The translations under genes were made by a program, and so were the position numbers. Source: Ascarosepion bandense (Eukaryota; Mollusca; Cephalopoda; Sepiida; Sepiidae). Taken from it: 64,000 bases of DNA. The number at the start of each line of letters is the position of its first letter. Position 1 is the first letter of the stretch. The stretch is from NCBI GenBank assembly GCA_037127315.1, contig JBBBDQ010001293.1:2765001-2829000 (forward strand). Reading direction: 5' to 3'. Below the pieces are notes generated by a model. The model searched no databases and had not been told where the DNA came from. It saw only the letters and a program-made list of their open reading frames with translations. Below are positions 10,531 through 20,742 of the stretch, in pieces.

Positions 10531-10791
10531 GATAAAATCGTCTTTGATGGTGGTTGTTTTTATGTTAACGTCCCTGTAACCTCTCTGAAGATGACTCATG
10601 TGAGATTCTTTAAGGAAACAGCTATCGATAACATTACAGTTATGAAAAATCTAATTTTTCTGTGAATGAATAAAAAATTCCATTGTTGATGGATTCAGTT
10701 CCGTTTTTAATATTTCTAACTTAATGTAATCCCTGGGTGGAGAATATTCTATTCTGTTTTTAGAATACATTCTAAAATGTATATATTTTAG

Positions 10792-10975
10792 GAACTGCTG
10801 GACGGTGAAGACGAGTATTTGCGCCCAACAGCGGAGGGAGAAAGTGGCTGGTACGAATGATGCATTGGCATCAGAAAAAAAACCTTCATCTAAAAAAATG
10901 CTGGAAATATTTACATCAACCAAATCATTGCGACAGCTGAGAATTACTCTTGATGCGATCAACTCGCCATCTTAA
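10792..10975 (+). other. Candidate terminal exon, unknown protein
   Basis: The acceptor-like sequence ATGTATATATTTTAG is followed by a segment open for 60 codons and a TAA at 10973-10975. The segment is less AT-rich than its surroundings. The product is hydrophilic, with SEKKPSSKKMLEIF and LRQLRITLDAI; no family was recognised. The opposite strand is also open (ATG-less from about 10962 downward), so strand is not certain. It could be the last exon of a host gene or a transposase remnant. Confidence 0.22.
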
Positions 10976-11051
10976 TCTGCCTTTGGCAGAGAATCAGGAA
11001 TAATATATATTTTAGTCGGTTGAATAAGTTCACTCTATAGAGATCTTTCTA

Positions 11052-11775
11052 TCTAAACTTATTTATAAATGGAACTTTTTCTGTGTGTGTGTGTGTGTCC
11101 GTTACCTATAGACTACGAAACAGCTGAACCGATTTTCTTGAAAATTTACACAGTTGTACTATAAACATCTGCGAGTGTTCTTAGCTAGGTTTTGTGTTGA
11201 GGTACCTCCGATAAATATCAAAAATTGATAATCGAAAAAATCGGGTTATAGAAGGAGTGGTCCAATTTTAATCAAATTTGATACACTCATAGACAAAGAC
11301 ATAAGAAACGATATTCAGAAGTTTCAAGGTTGCAGTTGTTACAATAGTGCAGAAAATAGATAATATATATATATATATAAGGCAAGATGTTTGTGTGTGT
11401 GTGTGTGTGTCTGTTTATCTGCCTGGATGTCTGTATATTTTTCAGCCCTTTTATTTTAGTTTTTGCTTCGGGTTTGGCTCTAAGTAGGTATAATTGTAGT
11501 TCTTATTCTCAGCCATCATACCATTTACTCAGAGAACTTATTTAGCCTTCAAAATTCAGTTTATGACGAAAAAATCTTATTTGATATCGATACCAGGAAA
11601 TCAAAATTTGACTTACATCCATTCATTTTTCTTTCAGTCTACGGTTTAGCTTTAATTGGAAACAACTATTGCTTTTTAGTATTTCGTGCCAACGTCCAAA
11701 GAGTCTGAGCTCCAGGACCATGGATTAGTTTTAAAGCTTTCATTACACCCGAGCATCGCCGGGCTATACTGCTAG
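11052..11775 (+). mobile_element. Non-autonomous Helitron, family 2, copy 1
   Basis: It begins A|TCTAAACTTATTTATAAATG and ends CATCGCCGGGCTATACTGCTAG|T, with the GC-rich hairpin-forming segment (CCGAGCATCGCCGGG) just before the CTAG end. It is closely similar end to end to 21616-22357, including CCGTTACCTATAGACT, GGCTCTAAGTAGGTATAATT and the internal (AT)n-AAGGCAAGATGTTTG block. It has no coding capacity; length is about 724 bp. Confidence 0.85.
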
Positions 11776-11959
11776 TTTAATATACAGGAGAGGGTTTCAC
11801 AGTCACAACGATATGTCGTTAAATAGAGAGCTGAAAGACGCTAAGCTTAGAATAAAAAAACGGTTTCCAAAAATCTCAATATTAGGCTTTCACCTGAGTT
11901 TATCATGTTCAACATATCTATCTATTAATTTGCATTTAATTTCGTCTTTTGATATATGA

Positions 11960-12315
11960 AAGATTCACTTTCTTCTTTTCGTTGAGAGCGAATGGAACAA
12001 CACACCCAGCTTGCTGACTTAAACCAATTTTTAAATTGTCGGCATATGGTTGGTTTTAATGTATTTAACAACGTTACTAATTCCCGTGTTCTTTACTGTG
12101 GATTGTTTTCTGCCAATGACGGCAGAATTTCATCATCAAAATCCGATTATAGCCCCCACCCTAGATGTGTTCATCTTCAAACGTTGTTTTTCCAGAGAGA
12201 AACTTCGCAAAATTTCATGCATTCGGTCTGTTCTAACTCCTTCATCACAAGCACGAAATATTTTTCACCATATCTCTATAGCGTTATTTCAATGCCTGAA
12301 GTCCCATAAAATCCA
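11960..12315 (-). pseudogene. Mariner transposase N-terminal remnant
   Basis: The minus strand translates, in shifting frames, to DEILPSLAENNP, then TRELVTLLN and CRQFKNWFKSASW. This is the second helix-turn-helix of a mariner transposase (pattern D-D-[DE]-L-x-x-L-I-E-x-N-P-x-x-T-x-R-E-[LI]). Upstream debris SFSLEKQRLK fits the linker before it. A TAA interrupts the NP-TRE junction and the frame shifts near WVP. No catalytic region follows. The 105-codon plus-strand frame over this stretch is antisense. Confidence 0.6.
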
Positions 12316-12317
12316 GT

Positions 12318-12385
12318 TAGTTAATTGTCATATGTGATACACGCTTGGATGAGCATGTCTCTTTCGATCCATGAATATCTAGACA
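12318..12385 (-). mobile_element. SINE family A 3'-end fragment
   Basis: GTCATATGTGATACACGCTTGG and GAGCATGTCTCTTTCGATCC match the terminal 60 bases of family A in inverted orientation. Confidence 0.65.
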
Positions 12386-12386
12386 G

Positions 12387-12480
12387 AAGGTTTCTTAGTG
12401 CTTTGTTTAACTTTTGGAAGGCATCCTTTGCTCTCTCAGTTCAACTTCTAATTTCAGTGACGCATTTTTGGAGCCCTGTT
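12387..12480 (-). pseudogene. RTE-like LINE fragment
   Basis: TTTCTTAGTGCTTTGTTTAA then TTTTGGAAGGCATCCTTTGC matches the inverted RTE-like LINE at 32.07, 48.50 and 24.22 kb (frame AKxAFxKL). It is wedged between two SINE A pieces. Confidence 0.6.
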
Positions 12481-12539
12481 AAAACATCTTACATATTTAA
12501 ATGTGAATCAGTGAGTTAAGTTTCAGACATGATAGACGT

Positions 12540-12835
12540 TGTGGCGATCATGTTTCTTTTTATACATGGCAGACTAGGCAGAAGATTTTTCCGCAGTAGG
12601 TTGCCATTACTTTCTGCAGTAGATCGGTTGCTAACCAGATCTACAGAATCCAATCTATCCCGCTATTCAACCCATAGCTGGAGGAAGAATAGGTGGATTA
12701 ATACATTTCGAAAGGGTATCTGTGCGTAAGTGAATGGAACGAATTTGAGTGGAATTCGAACTCGGCTCTTCGATTTATCATTCGATTTCGATTTCTCATT
12801 CAACGGATATCAAGTACATCACGACATTTGGCGTA
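12540..12835 (-). mobile_element. SINE family A, near full length, diverged
   Basis: CAGACTAGGCAGAAGATTTT, the AACCCATAGCTGGAGG core, GTGCGTAAGTGAATGGAACG and the B-box complement GGAATTCGAACTCGGC identify family A on the minus strand. The tRNA head has an internal duplication (ATTTATCATTCGATTTCGATTTCTCATT). Confidence 0.8.
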
Positions 12836-13089
12836 AATAATGCACCAGTCATTTTATTCGTGAATTCAAGAGAGTTATTCTTCAATCCGCAGTGTACACA
12901 AACAAAGAATGTCCCTTTGTTCTAAATTTATTTTTACTGCCACGTATTATAGATAGCTTTATTCATTACAGTCGGTTTCAATAAAGCTGATTAATGAAAT
13001 GATGTTTTTTTTTCTCGCGGCTTATTAACCCTTTGCCTGTTATTTAAATCCAGAAAACATTTTAATATTGTAAGGACTTTTGGAAGATA

Positions 13090-13370
13090 ATTTTTTTAAA
13101 AGTCTTACTATTTATCCCATAGCTGGGGTATAGGAGGTGAATTCATATCTTTCCCAAGTGTAGTAGGGTGTAAGTGAATATCAAGAAACTCAATTTGTAT
13201 TAGAACTCTGCAATCCTCGGGTTGTTATCCATTACATTACCGGCATATATAAGCTTACAGTATCTTATATTCCCAAGCGATCATCCATCTAGTTACTAAC
13301 CAGGCCCGATGTTGCTTAACTTCGTTTATCAAATGAGAAGCAATGTTCAAAATAGATATAACCGTAAGCC
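13090..13370 (-). mobile_element. 5S rRNA-headed compound SINE (family B), copy C
   Basis: On the minus strand bases 13370-13251 form a ~120-base 5S rRNA copy: it starts GGCTTACGGTTATATC, contains the internal control region GAAGTTAAGCAACATCGGGC, GTTAGTAACTAGATGGATGA and GGGAATA, and ends ACTGTAAGCTT. Next comes a tRNA-like segment (GTAATGTAATGGATAA, GAGTTCTAATAC), then the SINE central domain (CTTGGGAAAGATATGAATTC, CCCAGCTATGGGATAAATAG). It is the most complete 5S head in the window. Confidence 0.85.
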
Positions 13371-13392
13371 TTTCAATAAACAGGAAATTACT

Positions 13393-13440
13393 TATGACAC
13401 AACCTAATATTTTTTACTTATCACACAACCTGATATTTTT
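13393..13440. repeat. Imperfect direct repeat, two units
   Basis: ACTTATGACACAACCTAATA and ACTTATCACACAACCTGATA follow one another with a spacing of about 25 bases. Confidence 0.7.
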
Positions 13441-13569
13441 CAGAAGTTACGTATTAATGTACAAAAACCAAAATAAAAATTCATTTTAATCATTTACAGA
13501 TTCGTTATTACTACAATGACTTATTGTCATGTATCAAGAAGCTATCCGTTTCATTTTGAGTATATTTTT

Positions 13570-14165
13570 TCGAGGTTTTACAGAATCAACTGCTCAGAAG
13601 GTTGGGTCTCTGTGTTGAGCCAGAAAGATTTTTTCTCGTCAGAATGCATCTTTAAAAATCTACCATTCGTCCCGCATTGAATACTGTTACCATATCTGGT
13701 CGGCTGCTTCTGCTATTCATCTTGAGGTTCTCGACAAAATCCAAAGATGACTCTGCGGTGTGATCGAACCTGACTTGGCATCTCGACTTCAGTCACTTTC
13801 TCACCGATCTGAAGTGGCTTCCCTATATTTTTTTACAAATAATTTTATGGCAACTGCTCTTACGAGCTCTTTTTCCTTCTACTAAATTGGCATTTAGGTC
13901 CCATCCTTTTACCACTGAAATAGTTAAATGTAACCCCTCTAAATGTTACCGCCTTTAGAATTTCCTTCCGTTTACTTGCTTCCCTGATAGCTACAATCTC
14001 CAAAAAAATTAAATGCAACGTTCAGTTGCCATCTACTATATTCTGGAATCGCGTTCATCATTTATTCTTTCTTTAATACCCTCTGTACCCATTCTTTTCT
14101 CTTGCTGTAACCCTCTGTGCACTAGTGAGAGTCTAGCCTTGCTTGGGGTGAAATGATTATAAAAA
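13570..14165 (+). pseudogene. CR1/Jockey-like LINE, RT C-terminal region and 3' end
   Basis: Plus-strand frames match the intact ORF at 34.3-34.9 kb block by block: KVGSLC, SRIEYCYHIWSAAS, LSHRSEVASLYFF and FYPTF. The 3' tail ends GCCTTGCTTGGGGTGAAATG ATTATAAAAA. Frameshifts and an in-frame stop after the KIQR-like block disable it. Confidence 0.8.
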
Positions 14166-14324
14166 AGAAAAAGAAAAATATTTTCGAATCTAGTTTTTTC
14201 TAGAGAAGATTTTTCACATCAAAGATTTTTTGCAGCGATCGAGAAAGGTAATAATCCGTTGGTGAAAAATCAGTCAGATGTGACAGATATGGTACAACGA
14301 GTCAACCGAATTCCAAAATTCTTC

Positions 14325-14545
14325 TTATTTTTTAATCATTTCACCCCAAGCAAAGCAGACCTTCCACTGAGGTGCATTGGGTTACATAAGAGTTGAGTGA
14401 TGAGAAAGAGGAACATGTTACAGGGGGTGTCAGAGAATGGGTAAGAGAAGGATGAGAACACTGGTTTGAAGAGCGGAAAGGAAGAAGAACATGATACAAG
14501 GATTGTCAGAGAAAGGATGTGAGTCAAGAAGATAAGCGATGGCAA
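14325..14545 (-). repeat. CR1/Jockey-like LINE 3' end, inverted
   Basis: TAATCATTTCACCCCAAGCA begins the reverse complement of the LINE tail. It lies tail-to-tail with the plus-strand element ending at 14165. The internal segment GGTGTCAGAGAATGGGTAAG is partly duplicated at 14480-14520. Confidence 0.75.
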
Positions 14546-14939
14546 TTGATTTGCTACGGCATTATTGCTGAATGCCGGCACACGTTGTCACGATGAAGAA
14601 CAATGCTTGTTCTTTAACCCACTGTGTACGTTTCTGCCTCCAAATTAAGGTATGTTTGTGTCCTGAAAATTTATTCTTGATTAGTCACGTTTGGTTAACA
14701 GCTAAGTTGATGCATTCAGCATTAGAACTAGTTCACAAAAATAGAAATTACTTATAACATATCATAATATATGAACCACGAATAGAAACAATTATGTCGT
14801 GTTTTTTAGCTAATCCTGAGCGACTTAAATAACTCAACAATGTCAGCAAATCAAGCAACTCTTTTTTCAGTCTTTCTATTGTCTCGAAGTTTTAGAGAAA
14901 ATAGAATTAACAAAGACACTTATAATTAACTTATAAAAG

Positions 14940-15195
14940 AATTAGTTTAACCTCCTAGGATACATGATGAGGGAAGTGGGCTTGAAAAATATGATACTTA
15001 CATGGCTGATTGAAGGCAAGAAAGACAGAGGAGAACAATGCATGACCCACCTGGTAAGCTCGAGTGAAGAGATGGTGGAGCAATGTTTTATGAGCCATGA
15101 CAAAAAAATATTATGAGCTGCAAAAGACATAGAATTGTTGAGAGCCATAATCACCAAAGTACTGAATTGGCACGGATTATGAAAGAAAAAGATTG
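14940..15195 (+). pseudogene. RTE-like LINE 3' terminus
   Basis: Plus-strand translation gives GYMMREVGLKNMILT, GKKDRGEQCMTHL and ELLRAIITKVL. This is the C-terminal end of the RTE-like ORF with the canonical 3' segment ending near GCACGGATTATGAAAGAAAA. It is open for about 57 codons, then an in-frame TGA. Confidence 0.8.
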
Positions 15196-15839
15196 AGTCG
15201 AAAAATAAGACCTCAGGAATTCACGATGCAACAATCCAATCATTTAAGTGTTGACACGTTCTGAGAAATGCAGGTTGTCAATTGCAAGTGAACATATTTT
15301 CTTTTTCAGTAATTTTCATGGAGGAAACATTTTAAAAGAAATCGTTTGTTATTTAAAAAAATCAATGCAAGTGCAAGAAAAGAAAATGACAAGTACTTAC
15401 TAACTTGTTTATGGCGAAGATAATAGAAAATAATTTTCAATTTCCGATAATAACGCGTAACTTGATTACTGAAATATTCGCTATAGAAAAATTGATTAAA
15501 AAATTCAATTCGCGCACCACGAACTCAAAAGCCCATAAACAGCTTACCAACAAAAATTATTAGATAATTTTTCAAATGTTTCGTACACGACTGTGATTTG
15601 CTTCTGAGCTTAAATTGTTTTAGTTTTTTAAAAGCTAATTTTCATAACTGTTTTATTTCTCAATCGAGTTAAATCAGTGATGATGAGATATAATGAGATA
15701 AGAGGAAATGTTAGTGACATAAATTCAGGCGCCTATTGTCTTATATAAAACTGGAACACTTTAATCTTGTGTACAACCAGTCTAGAAAAATGAAAACATT
15801 AAAATCAAAGACATTGTTCGAACTGGCAGAACCACTTAC

Positions 15840-15993
15840 CATTAGAGGCTTGCATGGTGCTGATATTTAATGGAAATGCTGTGACAAGTGGCACCAAATC
15901 TGCATCCAACGGGAAAGCCAGTTTAGGTAATTGCGTCGCTGGTATAAGCATTTCAATTATCCTACCATACATCGGAGAGCAGATTAAATACAC
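15840..15993 (-). CDS. Candidate internal host exon, unknown protein
   Basis: On the minus strand AAAATATCAACAG precedes and GTAAGTGG follows a 154-base segment open throughout. It is clearly less AT-rich than its flanks, and both borders are canonical AG/GT. The peptide includes SPMYGRIIEML, LPKLAFPLDADL and TAFPLNISTMQASN; no family was recognised. It matches none of the transposons here. Together with 17914-18201 it could belong to a minus-strand gene with introns full of SINEs. The pyrimidine tract is weak. Confidence 0.45.
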
Positions 15994-16227
15994 CTGTTGA
16001 TATTTTTAGAAAATCAATATAAATTGTTCTCTCCGGCTTTAGTCTGATGATCATCCTTTGGGTCCGATAATGCAAACAGTGGTAACAGAGTAAGCAATAA
16101 CTGGGCAATATTAAATAAGAACAAGATAAGATATCAATTAAAATGACCAACAGAACAAGAAGAAATGTAACCCGTATTTCAAGTAATTTTTTTTAGTTGG
16201 AGATTCTATTAAATTTACTAGGAACGA

Positions 16228-16400
16228 TAGACACATGAAGAAGAGTGGCCGTAGTTTTGTAGTTTTAATAATGACTACAAAGATGAGGCTTAATCTAAAT
16301 ACAGTAAATAACAAAAATTTCTAATCCGAGAAATTCAGATAGAAATTTAACGAGAATATTCTTGTCAAAAGTCAGTCATTAGCGATTTAAAGAGATTCGG
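16228..16400 (+). repeat. Left arm (outer part) of an inverted duplication
   Basis: The run from ACATGAAGAAGAGTGGCCGT through ACTACAAAGATGAGG, TCTAAATACAGTAAATAAC and TCCGAGAAATTCAGATAG is the reverse complement of 17202-17385. It contains the CCTGATGAAG...CGAAACGTTG-type motif in decayed form. With the following 5S SINE it forms an arm of at least 370 bases. Confidence 0.8.
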
Positions 16401-16690
16401 CTTACGGCCATGTCACGTTGAAACATAGGTTTTCATTCATTCAATGAAATTAAGCAAAGTCGAACCTGATCAGCACCCGGATTAGTAAACAGTTGGGAAT
16501 ACGAACTGCTGTAGGATTGTATATGAGGGCGAGTTCTAATTTCACTTCGTTATATTCAATTACGCGCAAGAGACCCTTCATAAATATATGAATCTAACCC
16601 CCCTTCTAGTTATAGTTCGATTAGTAGGAATGGTATCAGTAAATAATTATCTCATAAAAATTCTTACAATTATAAATATTATCTGGCATT
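16401..16690 (+). mobile_element. 5S rRNA-headed compound SINE (family B), copy A
   Basis: Bases 16401-16518 are 5S-like: CTTACGGCCATGTCACGTTG, AAATTAAGCAAAGTCG, CCTGATCAGCACCCGGATTA, GTTGGGAATACG and GCTGTAGG. Then come a degraded tRNA-like part (GAGTTCTAATTTC), the central domain (ATATTCAATTACGCGCAAG, CCTTCTAGTTATAG) and the family B tail (GTATCAGTAAATAATTATCT). Confidence 0.8.
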
Positions 16691-16949
16691 ACATAACTTG
16701 CAAACGCTTCACTCATTAGAGAGACTCATTTCCACATCAGGTTAATTTGTAGGTAAGTTATGCTTTTTATACATCCACGCTGTAAAATCATGAACCTGTT
16801 ATTCAGGAGAAAATAAGTTAAGTTATACTTGATTAACTTCCTATTATATACAAAGATATACCAAACTTTTGCTGTAAATCCGCACAGATTTCCTTTTCTT
16901 TTACAGTGATTTTCACCCTGGAGCCCTGGATACACTCGAAACAGAAGGT

Positions 16950-17201
16950 TACACTTTTAAGCGCATATGTATATACATTTCTTAAAGCTATTTGAGGGTA
17001 ATTGAATATTTTGAACCGAAGTAGAATTGGAAACCGGCTCTTTGATTTCCATTTCCGAGCTTTTATACATTTCTCCACAAAATCTTTCAGCAGCTGGTAT
17101 TCCCAACTGGTTACTCATCTACATACTAACTAGACTCTACGCTGCTTAACTTCGGTGATTGAACGACAACCGGTGTTCCAACGTGATATGGCCATAAGGC
17201 G
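16950..17201 (-). mobile_element. 5S rRNA-headed compound SINE (family B), copy B
   Basis: On the minus strand, 17201-17082 reads GCCTTATGGCCATATCACGT, ATCACCGAAGTTAAGCAGCG, GTAGATGAGTAACCAG and GGGAATACCAGCTGCTG, a near full-length 5S copy. The tRNA-like segment (AAAGCTCGGAAATGG, GTTTCCAATTCT) and the central-domain start (TTCAATTACCCTCAAATA) follow. It is the mirror partner of copy A. Confidence 0.82.
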
Positions 17202-17390
17202 AGCCTCCTTAAGTCGCTATCAACTGACTTTTCAAAAATAATCTCGTTAAAATTCTGTCTGAATTTCTCGGATGAGAAATTCTCGTTATTTACTATATTT
17301 AGATTCGGCCTAATAACCTAATCTTTGTTGTCATTATCACAACGTTTCGGTCGTTGTAACATCCACCCTTCATCAGGTGTCGAGTAAATT
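17202..17390 (-). repeat. Right arm (outer part) of the inverted duplication
   Basis: It mirrors 16228-16400. The outermost part on the minus strand is ACACCTGATGAAGGGTGG, then CGACCGAAACGTTGTGATAA. This is a motif pattern common at the 3' flank of some animal retroelements, whose class is not determined here. Confidence 0.8.
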
Positions 17391-17448
17391 AAATAAAAAT
17401 AAATATATATATATAAATATAAATAAATGTTTATATATATAAATATAA

Positions 17449-17512
17449 ATATGTATGTATGTATGTATGCATGTATGTATGTATGTATGTATGTATGTAT
17501 GTATGTATGTAT
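17449..17512. repeat. (GTAT)n microsatellite
   Basis: About 15 GTAT units with one GCAT variant, preceded by TATATAAATATAAAT repeats from about 17400. Confidence 0.98.
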
Positions 17513-17913
17513 AAAGTAAAATGAGAAAAATGAAAATAGAAGCAGAACATAATCATTTTAATTACACCAGGTATGTTACTTGTAAATTCATTCTACACGC
17601 TAATTTTTGCTTATTTAATCGTAGATATTTATTGAAACGCAGCAGGGTTTTTTTTAAACGGATCGAAAAACTGTAAAATTGTCTTATGCGTTTCAGAGTG
17701 TGGAGCTTAATTAAAAAGTTATTTTTAAAAAAAAGTATTCTCTTTGATGTGTTATTCAAACTTATATTGTTTAAGAATTTTCTTTATGAATAAAATTACA
17801 ACTGAAAAATAAAGCCTAAACAAATTATTATAACATTTGCGCGTACATATTATGAGGTAAATATCTATCAATGAATAGACTGTTTTGAGAATTATATCTT
17901 TTGAATTGAATAC

Positions 17914-18201
17914 TGGAGAGTTTGAAGGCGTTGTTAAATAGAGAGCATTATCAAGGTAACACATTCCAAAACTGGATTCGGACGCTGCAGCAATAAACCC
18001 TTTAAGACATTCAGGTTTCAACTCGTATAATTCACTCACTATTTCGTGAACTTCTATGCTAGCATTACTCATCCGATACGTTTTCTTTTTAGCCCCACGC
18101 AGTGTTTTGCATGTTAAGAAAAAATGCAGATCGGAGAATCGATCGGCTTCATTGCGATCAAAGACAACGCAGTTAGTATGAACAATTTTGAAATGAACCA
18201 C
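17914..18201 (-). CDS. Candidate internal host exon, unknown protein
   Basis: On the minus strand AAGTAATATGCCCAG precedes a frame open from 18201 for well over 100 codons. The less AT-biased, protein-like part ends near SNSPVFNSK. Blocks include HFKIVHTNCVVFDRNEADRF, TYRMSNASIEVHEI and GMCYLDNALYLTT. The 3' border is uncertain: GTATTC after 17914 would give 288 bases (96 codons) but is a weak donor. The open frame continues to 17752 with AT-rich, lysine/isoleucine-rich sequence, probably intron. No family was recognised. Confidence 0.45.
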
Positions 18202-18596
18202 CTGGGCATATTACTTATTTTCGGAATAGTCAAATTTTTTTTCTGAACAGAATTTTCAATATAAAGTGTTCTAAATTTTTCGAAGGGTCGGTCGATCGAT
18301 AATTCGGCAGGAAAAAAATGTCAACGATTAAAAGAAAGGTTAAAAGAAATAGAGGCAAAAATATATTTATGAAAAAAGTTGTCGCAATATCTATATCGAT
18401 TGCGACAAATTTATTTTTAATTTTAAAACTTCATTCATTGTTATATTAACTGATTGTTGTTTTTATATGGATTAACAACATTTGTGTGTTATATTAAATC
18501 CGAAATATTATTTGAATTATAAAAATATTTCTTTTTTGCAAGTGAATAATAACAGTTTTTTAAGTCATTGTTATAATTTTTTTCAGTTTCAAGTTC

Positions 18597-18705
18597 TACT
18601 ATTTAATCCATAGCTGCATAAGGTAATGTAATAAACTCGACTGGAATTCAAACTCGACTCTCAAATTTCTGATTCCGAGCCGTTATCTATGATAAATTGA
18701 TGATC
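18597..18705 (-). mobile_element. SINE family A, head and partial core
   Basis: TTTAATCCATAGCTGCATAA is followed by ACTGGAATTCAAACTCGACT and GATTCCGAGCCGTTATC. The central domain is largely deleted, leaving the head joined to the TATGGGTTAAAT motif. Confidence 0.7.
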
Positions 18706-18889
18706 ATGTTGAGTTGGAGTTTGTTAAATGGCATATCAACCTCTGTGGGTTATTTTATGCCAAAAATTTGGGGTCTTAATGTATTTTTTAATGTTTGATT
18801 ATAGTGAGAAGGTTGATTTAGTTAGATTTTAATGAACATTTTCTTTTTATTCTTTTTTATTTTAGGAAACTAAAAATATCTTCCAGTTT

Positions 18890-19235
18890 TGTATTCAAAA
18901 ATGTTTTGCTGAGAATAATTTTTTCCTTCAAAAATGAGTTATGGCAATATTTTTCCTTCAAAAACGTATATTTTTCTATAAAAGTATATTTATATATATA
19001 TATATTTCTATAAAAGTGTATTTTTAAACTTTCATAGTGTTTTGACCCCAGTTTATGGGTTAACTATTTGTCCATAACTGGGATCCTAACAGGTGCTACT
19101 ACTCCGGGTCAGGGTAGACCTGGGAACAACAGCAATTAAGAGGTGGTTCCATGCTCCTCACAACCTGTCAATCTTGCTGCCAGATGCAGTTTACCCTCAT
19201 GCCCAGGACCAACGACCATGTTGATGATATAATCT
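18890..19235 (+). repeat. Unclassified interspersed repeat U, copy 2
   Basis: TTTTTCCTTCAAAAACGTAT, CTTTCATAGTGTTTTGACCC, GACCTGGGAACAACAGCAAT and TGCTGCCAGATGCAGTTTAC are in the same order as the inverted copy at 7283-7665. This is the most contiguous copy here. Class is unknown. Confidence 0.7.
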
Positions 19236-19901
19236 CTCTATCGGTTTCACTCAAGAATGCATCCGTGAAAAGAATAACCAATAAATAAATATATAAAAAA
19301 GTGTACAAGGTTCAATTTTCTCTATAACTTGGCTTAGATTAACTTGATCTAATTTTAGGTTATATCAGAAAAAAATCTGATCTTTTAGAAATTGTGCTTA
19401 TTACAATTACCTTATTCGTATAAAGTGATTATTGATTAGACAGATCCTGAAAATGATAAATATATATTTTACAATGCGGAAAATTGCAAGCGTTCATTAT
19501 GATGTAAAACATGTTCCAGAAATTTATTAACTAAAAACTTAATATAAACAGCTGCTTACCGATTAGATCAAGGAAGCAAATTGTATACTGTTATTAGTTA
19601 GAAACAAAGAAATGATTATGAAGTAAACAAGTGAAGGAAAAATGTATGACTTAGTTTGAATGATATCTGCTGATTGGTGCCTGGCATATCAGTCAGTCCG
19701 CGGTGGACGGTACGTTCACATTGAAAAATTTAGAGTCCTCAGAGCGGACTGTTCAAGTTTGCATATGATAAGCATGGAATAATGGAAGAAGGTTTCGTCT
19801 CCGTCTGTCTGTCTCCGTCTACGGAGAGGCAATGATCGAAGAGAGCGATCGGGGCCACTCTACGAGCTGAAAAACCCAAATCAAGCAATTACTAACATAT
19901 G

Positions 19902-20200
19902 CATTGTGGTGCAATGGATATCGGCTCGGAATAAGAAATCAGTAGAGCCGAGTTCGAATTCCAGTTGAATTCGTTGTATTTACTTACGCGCAAATACTCA
20001 TGGGAAAAATATTAATCCATCTCTTCTTTCCCCAACTTTGGGTTTAATAGAATAACAGATTGGGTTCTATAGCTTTGGATGGCAACCAGGTTATTGTAGA
20101 AATAAATGGCAACCTCCAGCGGGAAAATCTTCTGCCTAGTCAGTCATAGATTGAAAGAAACCTGATCGCCCAAGCGTGTATGACTCATCGCACAATTGAC
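19902..20200 (+). mobile_element. SINE family A, near full length
   Basis: The head ATTGTGGTGCAATGGATATC has A and B boxes (GAGTTCGAATTCC). Core ACGCGCAAATACTCATGGGA and the 3' half TGATCGCCCAAGCGTGTATG are present. It is inserted at the 5' edge of a plus-strand RTE-like LINE fragment. Confidence 0.88.
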
Positions 20201-20596
20201 TAAAATTTAAATTCTGAAGATGTGTTTTTAAAAGGGCACAAAAAACGTGACACTGAAATCCGAAGCTGCATTGGGATAGCGAATAATGCCTTTCAAAAGT
20301 TAAGCAAAGTACTATGAAAATGGAAAATGTCGTTAGAAACAAACGCGGTTAAGTTTTTCGATTCACAGATACGGCAATGGATGCTTTAATGATTCAGACG
20401 ATGACTGAAGTAACAATTAGCTGATTTTACAGAAAAATGCTAAAAATCAATAGGCATCACGACAACGGATTTTTAAGGGAAATAGAAACAAGAAGGACAT
20501 TTCTTCCAAGAATAATAAAAGGAGTGTTGAAATGTCTAGGGTAAATAATAAGGAAAGTAGGCTTAGAAAATCTAACACTCACATGGCATATTGAAG
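20196..20596 (+). pseudogene. RTE-like LINE, RT C-terminal region
   Basis: GACACTGAAATCCGAAGCTG through GCCTTTCAAAAGTTAAGC translates to DTEIRSCIGIANNAFQKLSK. This matches DTEIQRRIGMAKNAFQKLTR in the minus copy at 27.0-27.3 kb. The frame then decays. It is interrupted at about 20597 by a CR1-like tail and resumes at about 20743. Confidence 0.75.
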
Positions 20597-20742
20597 ACCC
20601 ACATCTATTGAACGGGTGAAGAGGCTCATCTCTTGTTCCCTGTTTAGGATGCGGTTTTCGGTTTTCTCTTTTCTAATCTTCTCACTCTTATGTAGTCCCC
20701 TGCACCGCCTTGCTTGGGGTGATATGATTAAAAAAAAAGAGG
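20597..20742 (+). repeat. CR1/Jockey-like LINE 3' end nested in RTE-like LINE
   Basis: CATCTATTGAACGGGTGAAG to GGGTGATATGATTAAAAAAA is the same 3' tail as 2890-3050. RTE-like sequence lies on both sides in the same orientation, so this is a younger insertion. Confidence 0.85.

Noticed and set aside
11992..12309. 105-codon plus-strand frame considered as a gene
   Set aside because: The opposite strand carries mariner helix-turn-helix blocks, so this frame is antisense to a transposase remnant.
13251..17201. Functional 5S rRNA genes
   Set aside because: All copies have many substitutions or deletions in paired stems and are followed by SINE bodies; no 5S tandem array or clean T-run terminator is present.
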